Positions 45,114 through 55,964 of a DNA stretch of 64,000 nucleotides are shown here, piece by piece (the first letter of the stretch is position 1; the number at the start of each line of letters is the position of its first letter). The notes below the pieces were generated by a model, which saw only the letters and a list, made by a program, of their open reading frames with translations, did no database searches and had not been told where the DNA came from. This DNA is from Porphyra umbilicalis (Eukaryota > Rhodophyta > Bangiophyceae > Bangiales > Bangiaceae). Location of the stretch: assembly GCA_002049455.2 (NCBI GenBank), contig KV918765.1:494092-558091 (forward strand), read 5' to 3'. The position numbers and the translations under genes are program-made.

Positions 45114-46356
45114 TTACGGCTCGGGGAGCTTGCCAAACTGGGAGTCGGGCGTGTACGACGACACGGGCTTCTGGATGGTGCTCGGCACGGGCGCGCACGC
45201 GCCGCCGCGGCCCGTCATCTCCCACCGGGTTGTCTCGGCTGTCTCGCACCAAAATTTGCCCATAAAGTCGCAGCCGTACGCCGGGCTCTTGCTCGACACC
45301 GTCTTGCAGGTGCCCGCAGACCCGTCGACGGGGACGGTCATCTCTGACGCGCCGGGCTTCTCCGCACACTGGCAGCCGCACGCGAGGGTCACCTCGGAGA
45401 AGAAGGCCGCCGCGTTGGGGTCGTTGGCTGACTTTTGAGTGATGGCGTAGATGATGAGCAGGCGGTCGACGGGGCTCGGGTACGAGACAAACGCTTTGCA
45501 CTGGCCCATTGTGTCATTCATGAAGGGGCAGTCTGCCGTGCCCAAGAGCAAGGAGCAAGCAGCAAATCAGGGGAGAGAAGCAACGAGCGTGTTGAAGAGT
45601 AAGGACACCCAGTTAGTCAACGGCACCAGTCAGGACCTCCGCCGCGCCCACCGCCCACCAGACACAACACCGGCCGCCACTGCCGTGGGCGACACGCCCT
45701 CGAGAAACGCCCACCAACGTACTCTTTGTCTCTGTCCACGAGCTGTACGCCGCGCCACTGATGAGCAGGTCGTCGCTGCTCGGGAAGCCCACCTCCTGGA
45801 GCGAAGCGCGGGGCACCCGGAACGGCTGCACGGCGACGAGCGAGCCCGGCTTGGTCGTCATGGACGGCCGCACCACCGCGCCGTCGGCCATGGCCAACGA
45901 CGACATGGTCTCCCGCCACCCCTGCGTCGGGTCATCCACAGGCTGCGCGTCAATGTCTTCGAGTACAAGGTCGGCGGAAAACTTAAAGCCGTTGGCCTCG
46001 ACGACGATGGCTTGGAAGCCCGCGTACGTCGGGGTGGACCCGTCGCGACCCGTCCCAGTGATGCACGCGTCGCTCTCATGCGACATGACCGTGTAGTTGG
46101 AGTTGGTGTCGGGGTAGGCAATGCCACTCGGCAGGCCGGGCATTGTCGAGCAGCCCCCGACGCTGACCTTGCGCGCCTTGAGCTCCCGCCCGTCGGCGAG
46201 CGTGTACACGCCCCCCGCCGACGCGAGGATGCGGTGGATGGGCACGTACTCGCACTCGGTGCGCGCGTCGGCGGCGGTGGCGGCGGCGAGCAGCGTCACG
46301 GCGGTGGCGAGGAGGGCCTTGGCGGCGCCCCCCGTCTTGGTCTGCGTCTTGGCCAT
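45114..46356 (-). CDS. Secreted protein of unknown function, two exons
   Basis: Exon 1 (46356-45723) opens with a signal peptide: Lys-containing start, then LLATAVTLLAAATAADA and likely cleavage before RTECEY. The intron 45533-45722 has a GTACGTTGG donor and a pyrimidine-rich acceptor ending GGCAG. It is phase 1, and the frames join as WTETKNCPFMNDTMG. Exon 2 (45532-45114) supplies a Cys-rich end (CGCQC, CKTVSS, YGCDFMGKFWC). The product is about 350 residues with several Cys, consistent with disulfides outside the cell, in the wall or matrix. No enzyme motif is recognised. The ATG context is CCACCATGGCC, and 8 nt further upstream lies a 14-C run. It appears intact and host-type. Confidence 0.8.
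45533..45722 (-). other. Intron of the secreted-protein gene
   Basis: 190 bp, GTACGTTGG donor, TTGCTCCTTGCTCTTGGGCA tract followed by CGGCAG acceptor; phase-consistent. Confidence 0.75.
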
Positions 46357-46364
46357 GGTGGCGA

Positions 46365-46378
46365 GGGGGGGGGGGGGG
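46365..46378 (-). repeat. 14-nt C-run in the leader of the secreted-protein gene
   Basis: Sense-strand poly-C, 8 nt upstream of the ATG at 46356. Confidence 0.75.
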
Positions 46379-46379
46379 C

Positions 46380-47868
46380 GGAGGGCGGGCTGCGGATGGA
46401 GAGGAGGCGAGGGGCGGGGGGGGGGGGCGGGCGGCGGGCGGCGAACAGGCGGAAACGGTTGGGAGGGCGGGCGGAGGTTGCTGCGACGGTGTGGTGGAGG
46501 TGTGATGGGGAACCGGGAGCGTCGGTCGTCTCGCACCCCAGCGGCCGCTGTTAACGGCGCCGCGCGCCGTGTCGGGCGAGCCCGCCCGCGCGCGCGGCAG
46601 CCCCCCCGGCGGCGCGCTCCGCCACACACACCCCCGCGACCACACCCACCCGTGCGGCCGCCACAGCGGGCCGCCCCCACGCCCGCCGTCGGGCGACGGC
46701 GGGTCCACACGCGCGGCGTGGGGGGGCGCCCCAGCGAGGCGGCCGCCGCGGCGTCGAGGGCGCCCCGCCCGCCGCCGCGGGGCCCCGCGCACGCACCCGC
46801 GGGCGGTGCCGCGGCGGCGGCAGCGGCGGCGGCGGTGGCGGCGGCGGCGGCGGCGGTGGCGGGCAGGGGTGCGGGGGGGGGGAGCGGCCGCCGCCCGCCA
46901 TGGCCACCGCGGCGGCGGGACACCACCGCCGGCGGCCGCGCCCGCCGCGGGCCGCCGCCACGTCATGGCCGGGGGGGCGTGGCGCGCGGCCGCGCGGGGC
47001 GGGGCGCCGCCGCCGCCGGGGCGCCGTCGGCGGCGCGACGGTGGCGGGTCCGCGGCAGCGGCGCGCGGGCGGGCGGCGTGGCGGTCGTGGTGTGTCGTCT
47101 GCTCACCGAGACCGTTTGCCACATCGCGCGCGGGGTGGGTTGGGGGCGGGATGTCCGTGGGATGGTGGTGTGGCTCTCGCCGGATTTGTGGCCACTGTCG
47201 ACCATCCGAGCATGAAAAAGAATGGAAAAGTGGTTGCCGCTCTGGTCGTGGCGACGCCATTGGCGGCGGCGGACGAGCCGCAGCGGCAGTGCACACGCCC
47301 GCTTGCAGCGACGCGACGTTGGTCATCCAGTACGGCGGTGGGTGATTGGATGCAGGCAGACGGGGCGCGCAGCAAAGGGCGGAACCGTGCGCGGTGGCGG
47401 TGGGCGTGATCCGGGGCACGCCTCAGCCATACACGCGGATTGGCGTACGCCAAGGGTGGTGATGGTCTGGTTGAATTGAAGCGTCGTTGAACGTGGCTAT
47501 GATGGATGGAACAATCTGAACTGCCAACCGCGCAAGACCTGGGCTGGTGGGATGCAGACGTATTTGTATCGAGTATTTAACGATGTTCCACTCAAGCACC
47601 CACCAGCAGTGGTCATTGTGAAATTACAGTGCACGACGAAAAGCACGTCCTTTGTTGCCAGTGGGATTCCTGCTCGTTTGCGCTCTCTGACCGCCGCCGC
47701 TGTTGGCATCCCCCGTCCCCCGCCGGCTGGGGGGCGGCCACGCGCCAACGGCCCCAGCCGACTCCCCCACCCGCTGCGCCACCGTATCGGCAGCGGGGGG
47801 TGGGCACCGCACGGATCCGAGCCGCGGGGCGGCAGGGCGGCGCGGCCGACGGCGCGCCCCGCCGGCCG
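46380..47868. other. GC-rich intergenic region
   Basis: 46,380-47,200 is extremely GC-rich with open frames on all strands, which is composition and not coding evidence. It contains a (GGC)n-like tract at about 46,810-46,870. 47,450-47,700 is AT-richer. No gene supported. Confidence 0.5.
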
Positions 47869-49592
47869 TCACCACCCGCTGTACGGCGGCGGCGGCGGGT
47901 AGGGCGCCGCCGCGCGGGGCGTCACCACCCACGCCACGCGCGGGTAGGCGGCGGCGAGGCGCCGCCGCGGCCCCCGCCCCGCGTCCGTCGCCCCCACCCG
48001 CCCCGGCCGCGCCACTGGCCGGCAGTCGCGGGTGGCCACGACCGCGAGCCCCCCCAGCGGGTGACCATAGCCGACCGGGAAGACGTCCGGGTCCCCCATC
48101 CGCGCGGCGCCGTCCAAGGCGTACACCGCATCCACCGACGTGAGCGCCACGGCGGTCAGCGGGTGCGCCGCGTCGGCCACCGACCCGCCCGCCGCCGCCG
48201 CCGCCGCGGCCGCGGCGGCACCAAACGACCACAGCAGCATTGGGAGCCCGCCGCCGACGAGCCGCAAGCGGGTCAACTCGAGGACCGACAGCCGCCACAG
48301 GGACGACGCCACCCCCACCTCCAGGGTGGGAAACGCACGCGCGCGCGCCCGCCGGGCGCCCGCCACACCGCCGCCCGAGGGGCCCGCGAGCGCCAGGCGC
48401 GTCAGCCCCCGCAGGAGCGCCGGCGGCGCGGCCGCGACGGCCCCCACCACGGGCGCCGTCACATCCCGCAGCGTCAAGACGCGGAGCGCAGCCGGCGGCG
48501 GCGGCACCGCCCACGCGGCCAGCAGCCGCGACAGGGCGGTGGCGTGGGGGCCCCACGGGGCGCCAACGTCGACCTCCCCCGGCGGCGCCCGCACCCTGCC
48601 GAGCACCGCCGACGCGGAGAGGCCCCGTGGCAGCACCAGCCGCCGCAGGGGCGCACGCCCGCCGGGGTGGGCGCCGCCGCCCCCACCGCCGCCGCCGCCG
48701 AGAAGGGCGAGCAGCCGCCGCCCACCGGCGATCCGGTCCCACCCCCGCAAGTCGACGTCGTCCACGGCGGGCGCGACGGCGGCGAGGGCGGCGAGCGTCG
48801 CGGCGCCGACGGTGGCACGCCGCGGGAGGGCGACCCGCCGCAGGTGGGGACACCGCCGCCCGAGCGCCTCCACCGTCGACCGCCGCGTGTCGGCGGGGAG
48901 GGTGAGGGACACGAGGCGGCTCACGTCGGCCACGCGCGGCGCACGGGGTGGGCGGCACCGCCCGGCGGCGGCGGTGGCGGCGGCACCGCCGGCGTCAGCC
49001 GTTGCGGACCCACCGACCACCGCGTCGAGGGCGGCGGCGGGCGGCGACCACGCGCGGACGCCCGGCCCGTCGCCCTCCCCGCCACTGTCACTGTCACTCT
49101 CATCTCTGTAACTGCCGTCGTCGTCGCTGTCGCGGTCGCTCTCGTTGCCACCGACGGCGGCCCAAAAGGCGCCCCCATCACTATCATTGTCGCCGTCGCC
49201 GGCGGCAGCCCCCCTGGCCCACCCGAGGGCGGCGAGCCCCCCCCCCCCACCGCCGCCGGGAGCCCCCCCACCCCCCCCGCCACGGCGGGCGCCGCCCACA
49301 CGGCCAGCCGCCGCCGCCGCGGCACGGACGCACCCGCCGCTGCCGCCACCGCCGCCGCCGCCGCGGCCGCCCGCCGGAGGGGCACCCCCCCCCGCTGCTC
49401 ATAGCCGCCCAGGGCGGGGAGGCGCGCCAGCACCCCCGCCAGCCCCGCGTCGACGGCCGCCACCGCCGCGGGCGGCACGCCCCCGGCGGCCGCCCCGTGC
49501 GGCAGCGCCACGGCCACGTAGCGGAGGCGGGGGCACCGCCGCAGGGCCGGCCACAAGGTCGACGCGTACGCGGCCGCCGCGACGCGGCGGGA

Positions 49593-49627
<35 letters not shown>

Positions 49628-49996
49628 GGCCGCCGCCGCCCCCGACGGCGGCCGGCGGTGACGCGAGGAGCGGCAGGTAGACGCCTTCGACGGCGGCAAA
49701 CCGGGCGGCGCGGGTGGCGGTGCAGGTGGCGCGGAGGGGGGCCGACGCCGCCCACGCAACGGGGGTGACGAGGAGGGGGGGGGGGGGGGGGGGGGTGCCC
49801 CCCGTGTCGCCACACCCCCAAAGGCGGGGGGGGGGGGGGGGGGGGGGGGATCTCCCCGGCGGCGAGCGCCCCCGCCCGCGTCGCCGCGGCAGCGACGAGC
49901 GACAGCAGTTCTGGGGGGAGGTCGAGCAGGGAGAGTTTGGGGAGGGGGGGGGGGGGGGGGGGGGGGCGCTCGGGGGGGGGGGTGAACGGGGGGCAT
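47869..49996 (-). CDS. F-box/leucine-rich-repeat-like protein, frames broken at poly-C tracts
   Basis: ATG at 49996 is followed at once by Pro-coding C-runs. The next readable part is LSLLDLPPELLSLVAAAATR, a typical F-box start (adaptor to SCF ubiquitin ligases). Further on, one frame gives WPALRRCPRLRYVAVALP. A third frame gives an acidic spacer (DSDDDGSYRDESDSDSG) and then LRR-like rows (LVSLTLP, CPHLRRVALPR, VDDVDLRGW, LRVLTLRDV, LSVLELTRLRL) to the TGA at 47869-47871. The frame changes coincide with G/C homopolymers of 11-24 nt (49,775-49,795; 49,826-49,849; 49,944-49,966) and Gly/Ala-coding repeats. The gene may be intact in reality, with run lengths mis-assembled, or have small introns there. 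Probably host. Confidence 0.6.
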
Positions 49997-50665
49997 CTTG
50001 CCAGCGGGTTTTTAGAAAAAGGGGGGGGTGGCGCCGGGCTCACGGCGACGCCCCGCGCCGCGGCGCGCCCGTGGCGGGAGCGCCGGCGGCCGCGCGCGCA
50101 GCCGCCGCCCTTGGCAGCGGCGCCCCCTCTGCTGCCGCCACGAGACAAGGGGCGGTCGGCCGCCGGCGAGCGGTCGACGGGGACGACGGCGGGGGGGGGG
50201 GCGGCCGCCGGCGGGGAGCGGGCGGCGCGAGCACCCCGCCGGCGGCACGGCCGCCGCCGCCGCCGCTGGCGGCTGGCGGGGGACCATTGGCACGCACCCC
50301 GCGCCGCGGCGCAGCAGATATAGAGGGAGGGGGGGGGGGGAACGCTGCCGCGGGCGCCACCGCCGGCCGGCGCGTCGGCCGCGTGGTCGGTGGGCGGGCG
50401 GGCGGGGGGCGGGGCGGCAGACGGCCGCCGCGCCGCGCGCCCCGCGCGGCGGGCCCGCGCGCGACGGGGCGCGGCTGACGTGGCTGCGGTCGGCCGCGCT
50501 GTGTGCGGTGCCGGGCCATCGCTCTCGTGGATGGCGCGCCGCCGCGGACCGTTCACAATGTACATACTGAATTCCTACGCCCGCACCCTGTGGTCTGAGA
50601 TGACAGAGATGACTCATCTCTCGTGACTCATCTCTTAGACTGTACAGTACCGGCTGGTGGGGGAG
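49997..50665. other. Promoter side of the F-box gene
   Basis: Very GC-rich up to about 50,530, then AT-richer. On the minus strand AGATATAGAGG-type sequence at about 50,317-50,329 is the only weak TATA-like element. No gene. Confidence 0.35.
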
Positions 50666-50767
50666 TACAGTCAATATCCGCTTATACAGCCGTTCTCTCA
50701 AGAATCCCGCACTCCAACTGTTGCAAAAGAGTTCCAAATCGGCCTCCACGACCCCGCGAGTGTCAAG

Positions 50768-51035
50768 TCAGAGCATTGCCAACAACTCAGGCTATCGCTA
50801 TCGGCTATTCCATTCTAGAACCAAGTCCGCGTCCTTAGACAGCCACATGTACGTCAGCGGTTGGCTGCTGTGCTGTCCTGAGCCTAAGTACCTGCAGATT
50901 TCCTTACACCAGGCCTGGTCTGGGCCCGATCAAAACGATATTTTCTGCCAGGACTTGATTCACTGCAGCGGCAGATGGCAACTGTGGTGAGCAGCCGAAG
51001 CAACCATAACGAAGGCGCAGAGAACGCTCGTCGGC
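50768..51035 (+). repeat. Long terminal inverted repeat, left
   Basis: Pairs with 59170-59438 in inverted orientation; mismatches are scattered, with a slightly diverged patch in the middle. Confidence 0.85.
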
Positions 51036-52941
51036 AGACAGACAAAGAAACAGGTCAAAATGTGCAGCGCTTGATGACGACCACGTCTAGAAGGACGTCA
51101 CTGTAGGACCATTGCCATGCACGACAGCTCTTGCGGACGTTCCCACCACCTCTGCCCAGAAGAAACTGGCAGTCAATCTTGCAGATGTTACGCACAAGTT
51201 GCAGCCACGTGCTACTATTTGCTGTGAAACGGGTCGTTGATCCATCACATGGGCCAATCAGTGGCCCCCGTGAGATAGCCTCGGCTATCCTAATAGCTAT
51301 TTCGACTCGAAATAGAAAAGCGATAGCCGCACAGCTATTCTTGGTCAGCGGAAGCCAGAATCAAGTAGGTAGTTCGATTACCATGGCCCGAACAAAAAAA
51401 GGGCTTCTTCGTCTAAAAAGTGGTGATACGTCGGACTTCAGGTGCTTAATGGGACAAGTTGTGCAACGTGGCTTGAATATGGGGATAGCATCTCATTGTT
51501 AACAATGCTCTCATGCACGTTGCCCTTTACGATGGGTGGCCGTGGCCGCGCCACAGCCACCCCATATCTCCCCACCGCAGGCGCCCAGCGGGCGCCCCGG
51601 GAATCTCCTCACGTCACCAATCCCCGACCGTGCTGACACTCCCCACAATTCCCACAAGGTACTGTATCCCGGGTACTCGGTCACAGATCATGGCATGCAA
51701 TCCCGCCGCGCGCAATCTCGCCGCCAGTCCGTCCGTCGTCTGGTGGCATGTGGCGCCGTTGGACACCGCCGCTTGGCAGGGCCCAACACTCCCCCGCGTC
51801 GGTGGTCATCTCAGTCGGCGTACCACCGGCGTGGCGGTCCGGGCCGGGTGGTCGTGCTGCTGCCCCCGGTTGCGCGCGGTACGGCGCGCGGGGTCCGCTT
51901 GCGCCTTGGTGCCCCTCCCCGACCGCTACGCGCTCTGACGCCCAGGGACCGCCATGCCCATCCCGTCCTTGAGCCTGCCAAAAGCGGGCTCCGGGAGCGC
52001 CTTCGTCAAACCGTCGGCAACCATCTCTGCGCCGGGCTTGTAGAAGAAGCGCACCCCCTCTAAAACGAAGAGCAATTCCCTTGCTCTAAAAAAATCTTTG
52101 CATCACTACACTTTGAGAGCACCCTGTCCTAAAGGACAAGGAGTATGTGGGAGAGCAATTATGTCCAGAATCGGCCCTCCTGCCACTGCGGAGTAGAGTT
52201 GCACACGACGCCCCTATTTGGGGGGTGCCAGGGGCGCGCGACGGATAAGACGCCTTAGAGCACACCCAACAACGTCTTCCCCAAGTCCAAATGTGTATAC
52301 GTGTCAGAAGCGTGTCTCCCAAACGCTCCACGTGGCTCCATTTAGGCTTTCGGGGTTGGGGACGGCTCCACAGCAACGTCGGGCACCCCAAATCGACAAG
52401 AGAAGACCCGAATCTAGTTGATCAGAATCACATAAGTACACACACATTCAGCGGGCATAAAAAGGGGGGTGAGGCCCTCGTCCCCCATTCTCCGCACGGT
52501 TTGGGGAGTCGGAGCTCTCCTCCCCATCTTGTTCAGCTCTGTCATTGGCTGGCGCTGCTTTGGCCGCCGTTCGAAATGCTTGTGTCGTGGCATCCGGCTG
52601 TTCAGAAAACATGAGTGACAAACCATGCACTTTGTGTCGCGGGGGAGCTTTCGAGCGCTCACCGTTTGCAACGGTATCGCGACTGCTACGGACCGTCGCA
52701 TCGAGCACGCGACCACAGGCGACCGCGCCTCCACCCCGGGATGCGACCGTCTCGGGGCTCCAGCTGGGGGCATTGAAGCGGTCCGACGGGGGGGCGGGCG
52801 AAAGGAAATCTGTTCTGTCCGTGCGGTGTGCTCTCTATGGGGTGATGGGGAGATCCAAGTGCAGGTGGCACCGTCAGCGCGGCGCCGTCGTCGTCAACGG
52901 CCATCCGCCGCCACCGTTGTGGCGACCGTCTTCTTCGCGCG
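51036..52941. other. Left internal non-coding part of the Harbinger element
   Basis: No gene assigned. A 123-codon frame (51131-51502) has no recognised domain. 52,095-52,131 (CACTACACTTTGAGAGCACC block) recurs at about 60,230-60,262, and 52,155-52,180 recurs inverted near 10,720-10,745, so other small repeats have landed here. Confidence 0.45.
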
Positions 52942-54087
52942 ATGGAAGACTCTTCTGATTTGTCCGCTGCCGCGATGATGGAGGATACGGAGTACCTACA
53001 AATTGCTTCAGCGGTCGCCGCACACCTACACGCGTTGCGTCATTGGCAAAAGCGTGCCCATGGGTCTCGGGTGCACCGGCGGCCGCGTTATGTTGGATCT
53101 GTGCCGGGCCGTCGGCCGCATAAGCGGCGTAACTTCCGCTCAGGTTTGCGTGCTATTCTGAGAGATTATTTTGGTCTCAATGGGAAGCCACCTGTCTACA
53201 ACGAGTGTGACTTTGAGCGTCGGTTCCGCGTGCCGCGCAGCGTGTTTCTTCGTATATACAATGCCGTGAAGGACCGACTTTTTTTGGCGCAGCGCATCAA
53301 TGCGACTGGCCGGCTCCAGGCTCACCCCTCGCAAAAGGTGGTGGCGGCTTTCCGAGTCATTGCGAATGGGGAGGCGCCGGACAGGACTGATGAATACGTG
53401 CGACTGTCCGCTTCAACTATTTCTATGTCGGTGCGAGAGTTGCTGCGTTGTATTGTGGACGAGTTTGGACCGTCATATTTGCGTCGCCCCACCCCTGAAG
53501 AACTGTAGCGCATTGTGACGCGCAATGCTGAGCGCGGGATGCCCGGGTGCATGGGCTCCCTCGACTGCAGCCGTTGGCAGTGGCACAACTGCCCCAAGGC
53601 GCTCGCTGGCACGTACCAGAATCGCCACGGGAAGCGATCCGTGGTGATGGAGACGGTTTGTGATGAGGACCTCTGGATTTTGCCTTTATTTGTGGGGTGT
53701 CCTGGATCTCACAACGACCTCAACGTTATGCATGTGTCCCCTCTCTATATATCCGTTACAAACGGAGAAAGGCCGCCCGGTACATTTTCTTACACTGCTA
53801 ACGGCATGACCCGCACGCTCCTGTGTTATCTTGTGGATGGTATTGATCATCGGTTTGCGTGTTTCGTCTCTCCGTTTCCCGACCCCACGACAGAAGTAGA
53901 GGTTACATTAAACCGACTTCAAGAAGCTCTGCGGAAAGATGTCGAACGGCTGTATGCCGTGCTTACAGCACGTTTTCATGTGGCTTTGTACCCTGTCAAG
54001 TACTCCACCGTTAAGCAGATGGTCACCGTCACTAAGGCGGTGGCCATCCTGCACAACATGGTCACCGAGAAGCGACGCGACGGGTGA
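52942..54087 (+). pseudogene. PIF/Harbinger DDE transposase with internal TAG
   Basis: It cuts and moves the element. N-terminal part: RNFRSGLRAILRDYFGLNG, FERRFRVPRSVFLRIYNAV and the helix-turn-helix-like LSASTISMSVRELLRC, ending at PTPEEL followed by TAG (53506-53508). The same frame continues through GMPGCMGSLDCSRWQWHNCP (first Asp, residue 208), GCPGSHNDLNV (second Asp, 259) and LQEALRKDVERLYAVL (Glu, 328), the DDE_4 family signature in order. Length to the TGA is about 381 residues, normal for the family, so the TAG is the only defect in this part. After the TGA the same strand continues for 1.4 kb as degenerate Gly/Ala repeats. The partner DNA-binding protein is at 56,677-57,340 on the other strand. 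Confidence 0.88.
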
Positions 54088-55280
54088 TTGCCTCGCACCA
54101 GTGTGGCCGCCGGCGGTCAGGCGGCCCGCGGCGTCGAGGCGGCGGGGACCGCCGGTGGGCACGGCGGCGCCGCCAGTAACGCCGGCGGCGGCAATGGAGG
54201 AGCGGCCGCCGCCGTCGGTGATGCATCCGCCGGCGGCGACTTTGTTGCGGAGGGCGGTGCTGAGGGAGCTGCGGCGGCGGCCGCTGCCGCCGGCGGTCCG
54301 GCGGCAGGCTGCGGCGGGGCGGCGGGTGATACGGGTGCGCACGGCGGCGCCGCCGGGGACACCGGCGGCGGCAATTGAGGAGCGGCCGCCGCCGGCGGTG
54401 ATGCATTCGCCGGCGTCGCTTTGGTTGCGGAGGGGGGTTATGGGGGAGTTGCGGCGGCGGCAGCTGCCGCCGGCAGTCAGGCGGCCGGAGGCGGCGGGGC
54501 GGCGGGTGATACCGGTGCGCACGGCGACGCCGCTGGACCCACCGGCGGCGGAAATTGAGGAGCGGCCGCTGCCGGCGGTGATTCATTCGCTGGCGTCTCT
54601 TTGGTTGAGGAGGGGGGTGTTGGGGGAGTTGCAACGGCGGCAGCTGCCGCCGGCGTTCAGGTGGCCGGCAGCGGCGGGGCGGCGAATGATACGGGTGCGC
54701 ACGGCGGCGCCGCCGGACACAACGGCGGCGGTAAGGACCGAGCGGCCGCCGCCGGCGGTGATGCACCCGCCGGAGGCGATTGAGTTGCGGAGGGGGGTGC
54801 TGAGGGAGTTGCGGCGGCGGCAGCTGCCGCCGGCGGTCAGGCGGCCGGCGGCGGCGGGGCGGCGGGTCATGCTGGAAAAGCTGCGGCGGCGGCAGCTGCC
54901 GCCGGCGGTCCGGCGGCCGGCTCCGGCGGGGCGGCGGGTGATACGGGTGCGCACGGCGGCGCCGCCGGGGACACCGGCGGCGGCAGTGGAGGAGCGGCCG
55001 CCGCCGGCGGTGATGCATTCGCTGGCGTCGTTTGGTTGCGGAGGGGGGTGATTGGGGAGTTGTGGCGGCAGCAGCTGCCGCCGGCGGTGAGGCGGCCGGC
55101 TGCGGCGGGGCGTCGGGGCCTGCGGATGCGCACGGCGGCGCCACCGGGGATATTGGCAACGGCAAAGGAGGAGCGACGGTCGCCGGCGGTGATGCATCCG
55201 CCGGCGGCGATTTGGCTGCGGGCGGGGGTGCTCGGGGAGTTGCGGCGGCGGCCGCTGCCGCCGGTGGTGGTGAGGCGGTC
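54088..55280 (+). repeat. About 180-bp tandem Gly/Ala-coding repeats downstream of the transposase
   Basis: GGCGGCAAT(G/T)GAGGAGCGG and related strings recur about every 180 bp (54,186; 54,366; 54,549), about six units, each encoding GGAAGDTGAHGGAAGDT-like sequence. Several units carry TGA in the best frame. The opposite strand reads as Pro/Arg and is a shadow. Confidence 0.7.
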
Positions 55281-55517
55281 AGCAGTGGTTCTGCGGGAAT
55301 GCAAGACGATGAAGACAGCCTTTTGGAGGGCGCTGATCCCCCCCCAGCCATTGCGCCTGCCATTGCGCACGAAGCCTGGCTACCTGTAGGCACGTTCGGG
55401 CAAGCGCTAGGCGTTTGGGCAGAGACACGGAGCGAGAAGGAGCACCTGAAGCTGAGGCATGACCTGGCGGAGGACGTACGGGCGGACAGAGCCACGCTTT
55501 TGGAGCCGTACCTTTAA
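55281..55517 (+). CDS. C-terminal tail following the Gly/Ala repeats
   Basis: Last 75 or so codons of a frame that continues out of the repeats. Composition returns to normal (MQDDEDSLLEGADPPP, then a charged helix ETRSEKEHLKLRHDLAEDV) and stops at 55515-55517. Such a tail looks like a coiled segment of an element-encoded protein, either a C-terminal extension of the transposase or a separate protein whose start has been lost. Not recognised. Confidence 0.4.
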   Translation, partial: SSGSAGMQDDEDSLLEGADPPPAIAPAIAHEAWLPVGTFGQALGVWAETRSEKEHLKLRHDLAEDVRADRATLLEPYL

Positions 55518-55964
55518 CTAGAGTAGAACAAAGGTGTTTTTTTTCCCGCCTCGCGGTGTTTTTGTTCCTGACATCTGTGTGTCTTCGTGAGCGTGTTTCG
55601 TGGAGCCTTCCTTGGCTGCCTTTTGAGAGGGAGACCTGCCCAAAGACCGCCGCCGCCACGCACGCACAGGTTTTACTGACGCGCCGACGGCGGCTTCGTG
55701 CGAAAAGCACAGCACGGCAGCTCAGCATCGGCGCAAAGTCGGCGTGACGTCGAGCAGCGTTGCGGGTTTCGCGCAGATCTCTGCCGCTGCTGGCGTGGTA
55801 AGCTACCCGGGACCGACGCGAGAGGTATACTCTCTGTCGGACGCAAATACGACGTAAGTAGGAAAAACGACTCCTGCCCAACGGGGAAAAAGAAACCTTT
55901 GAAGTCACTGTCCAATGCGCACTCTCACACACTACTGGTACTCCGCGTTGCTATCTTCATCGCT
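55518..55964. other. Gap between convergent Harbinger ORFs
   Basis: A T-run (TGTTTTTTTTCCC, about 55,532) lies just after the plus-strand stop. No gene; probably the shared 3' region of the two transcription units. Confidence 0.4.

Noticed and set aside
46076-47419. 447-codon minus and 364-codon plus frames
   Set aside because: Extreme GC content removes stop codons in all frames; residues are almost only Arg, Pro, Ala and Gly, with no domain.
49775-49982. Poly-G tracts dismissed as pure assembly artefact
   Set aside because: Lengths may be inaccurate, but position and strand relative to start codons recur in independent genes, so I kept them as real features of uncertain length.
51383-51500. 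MARTKKG... frame resembling a histone H3 start
   Set aside because: Only five residues match and nothing downstream resembles H3.
53939-55051. Arg/Pro-rich ORFs on both strands after the transposase
   Set aside because: They are out-of-frame readings of the Gly/Ala-coding minisatellite.
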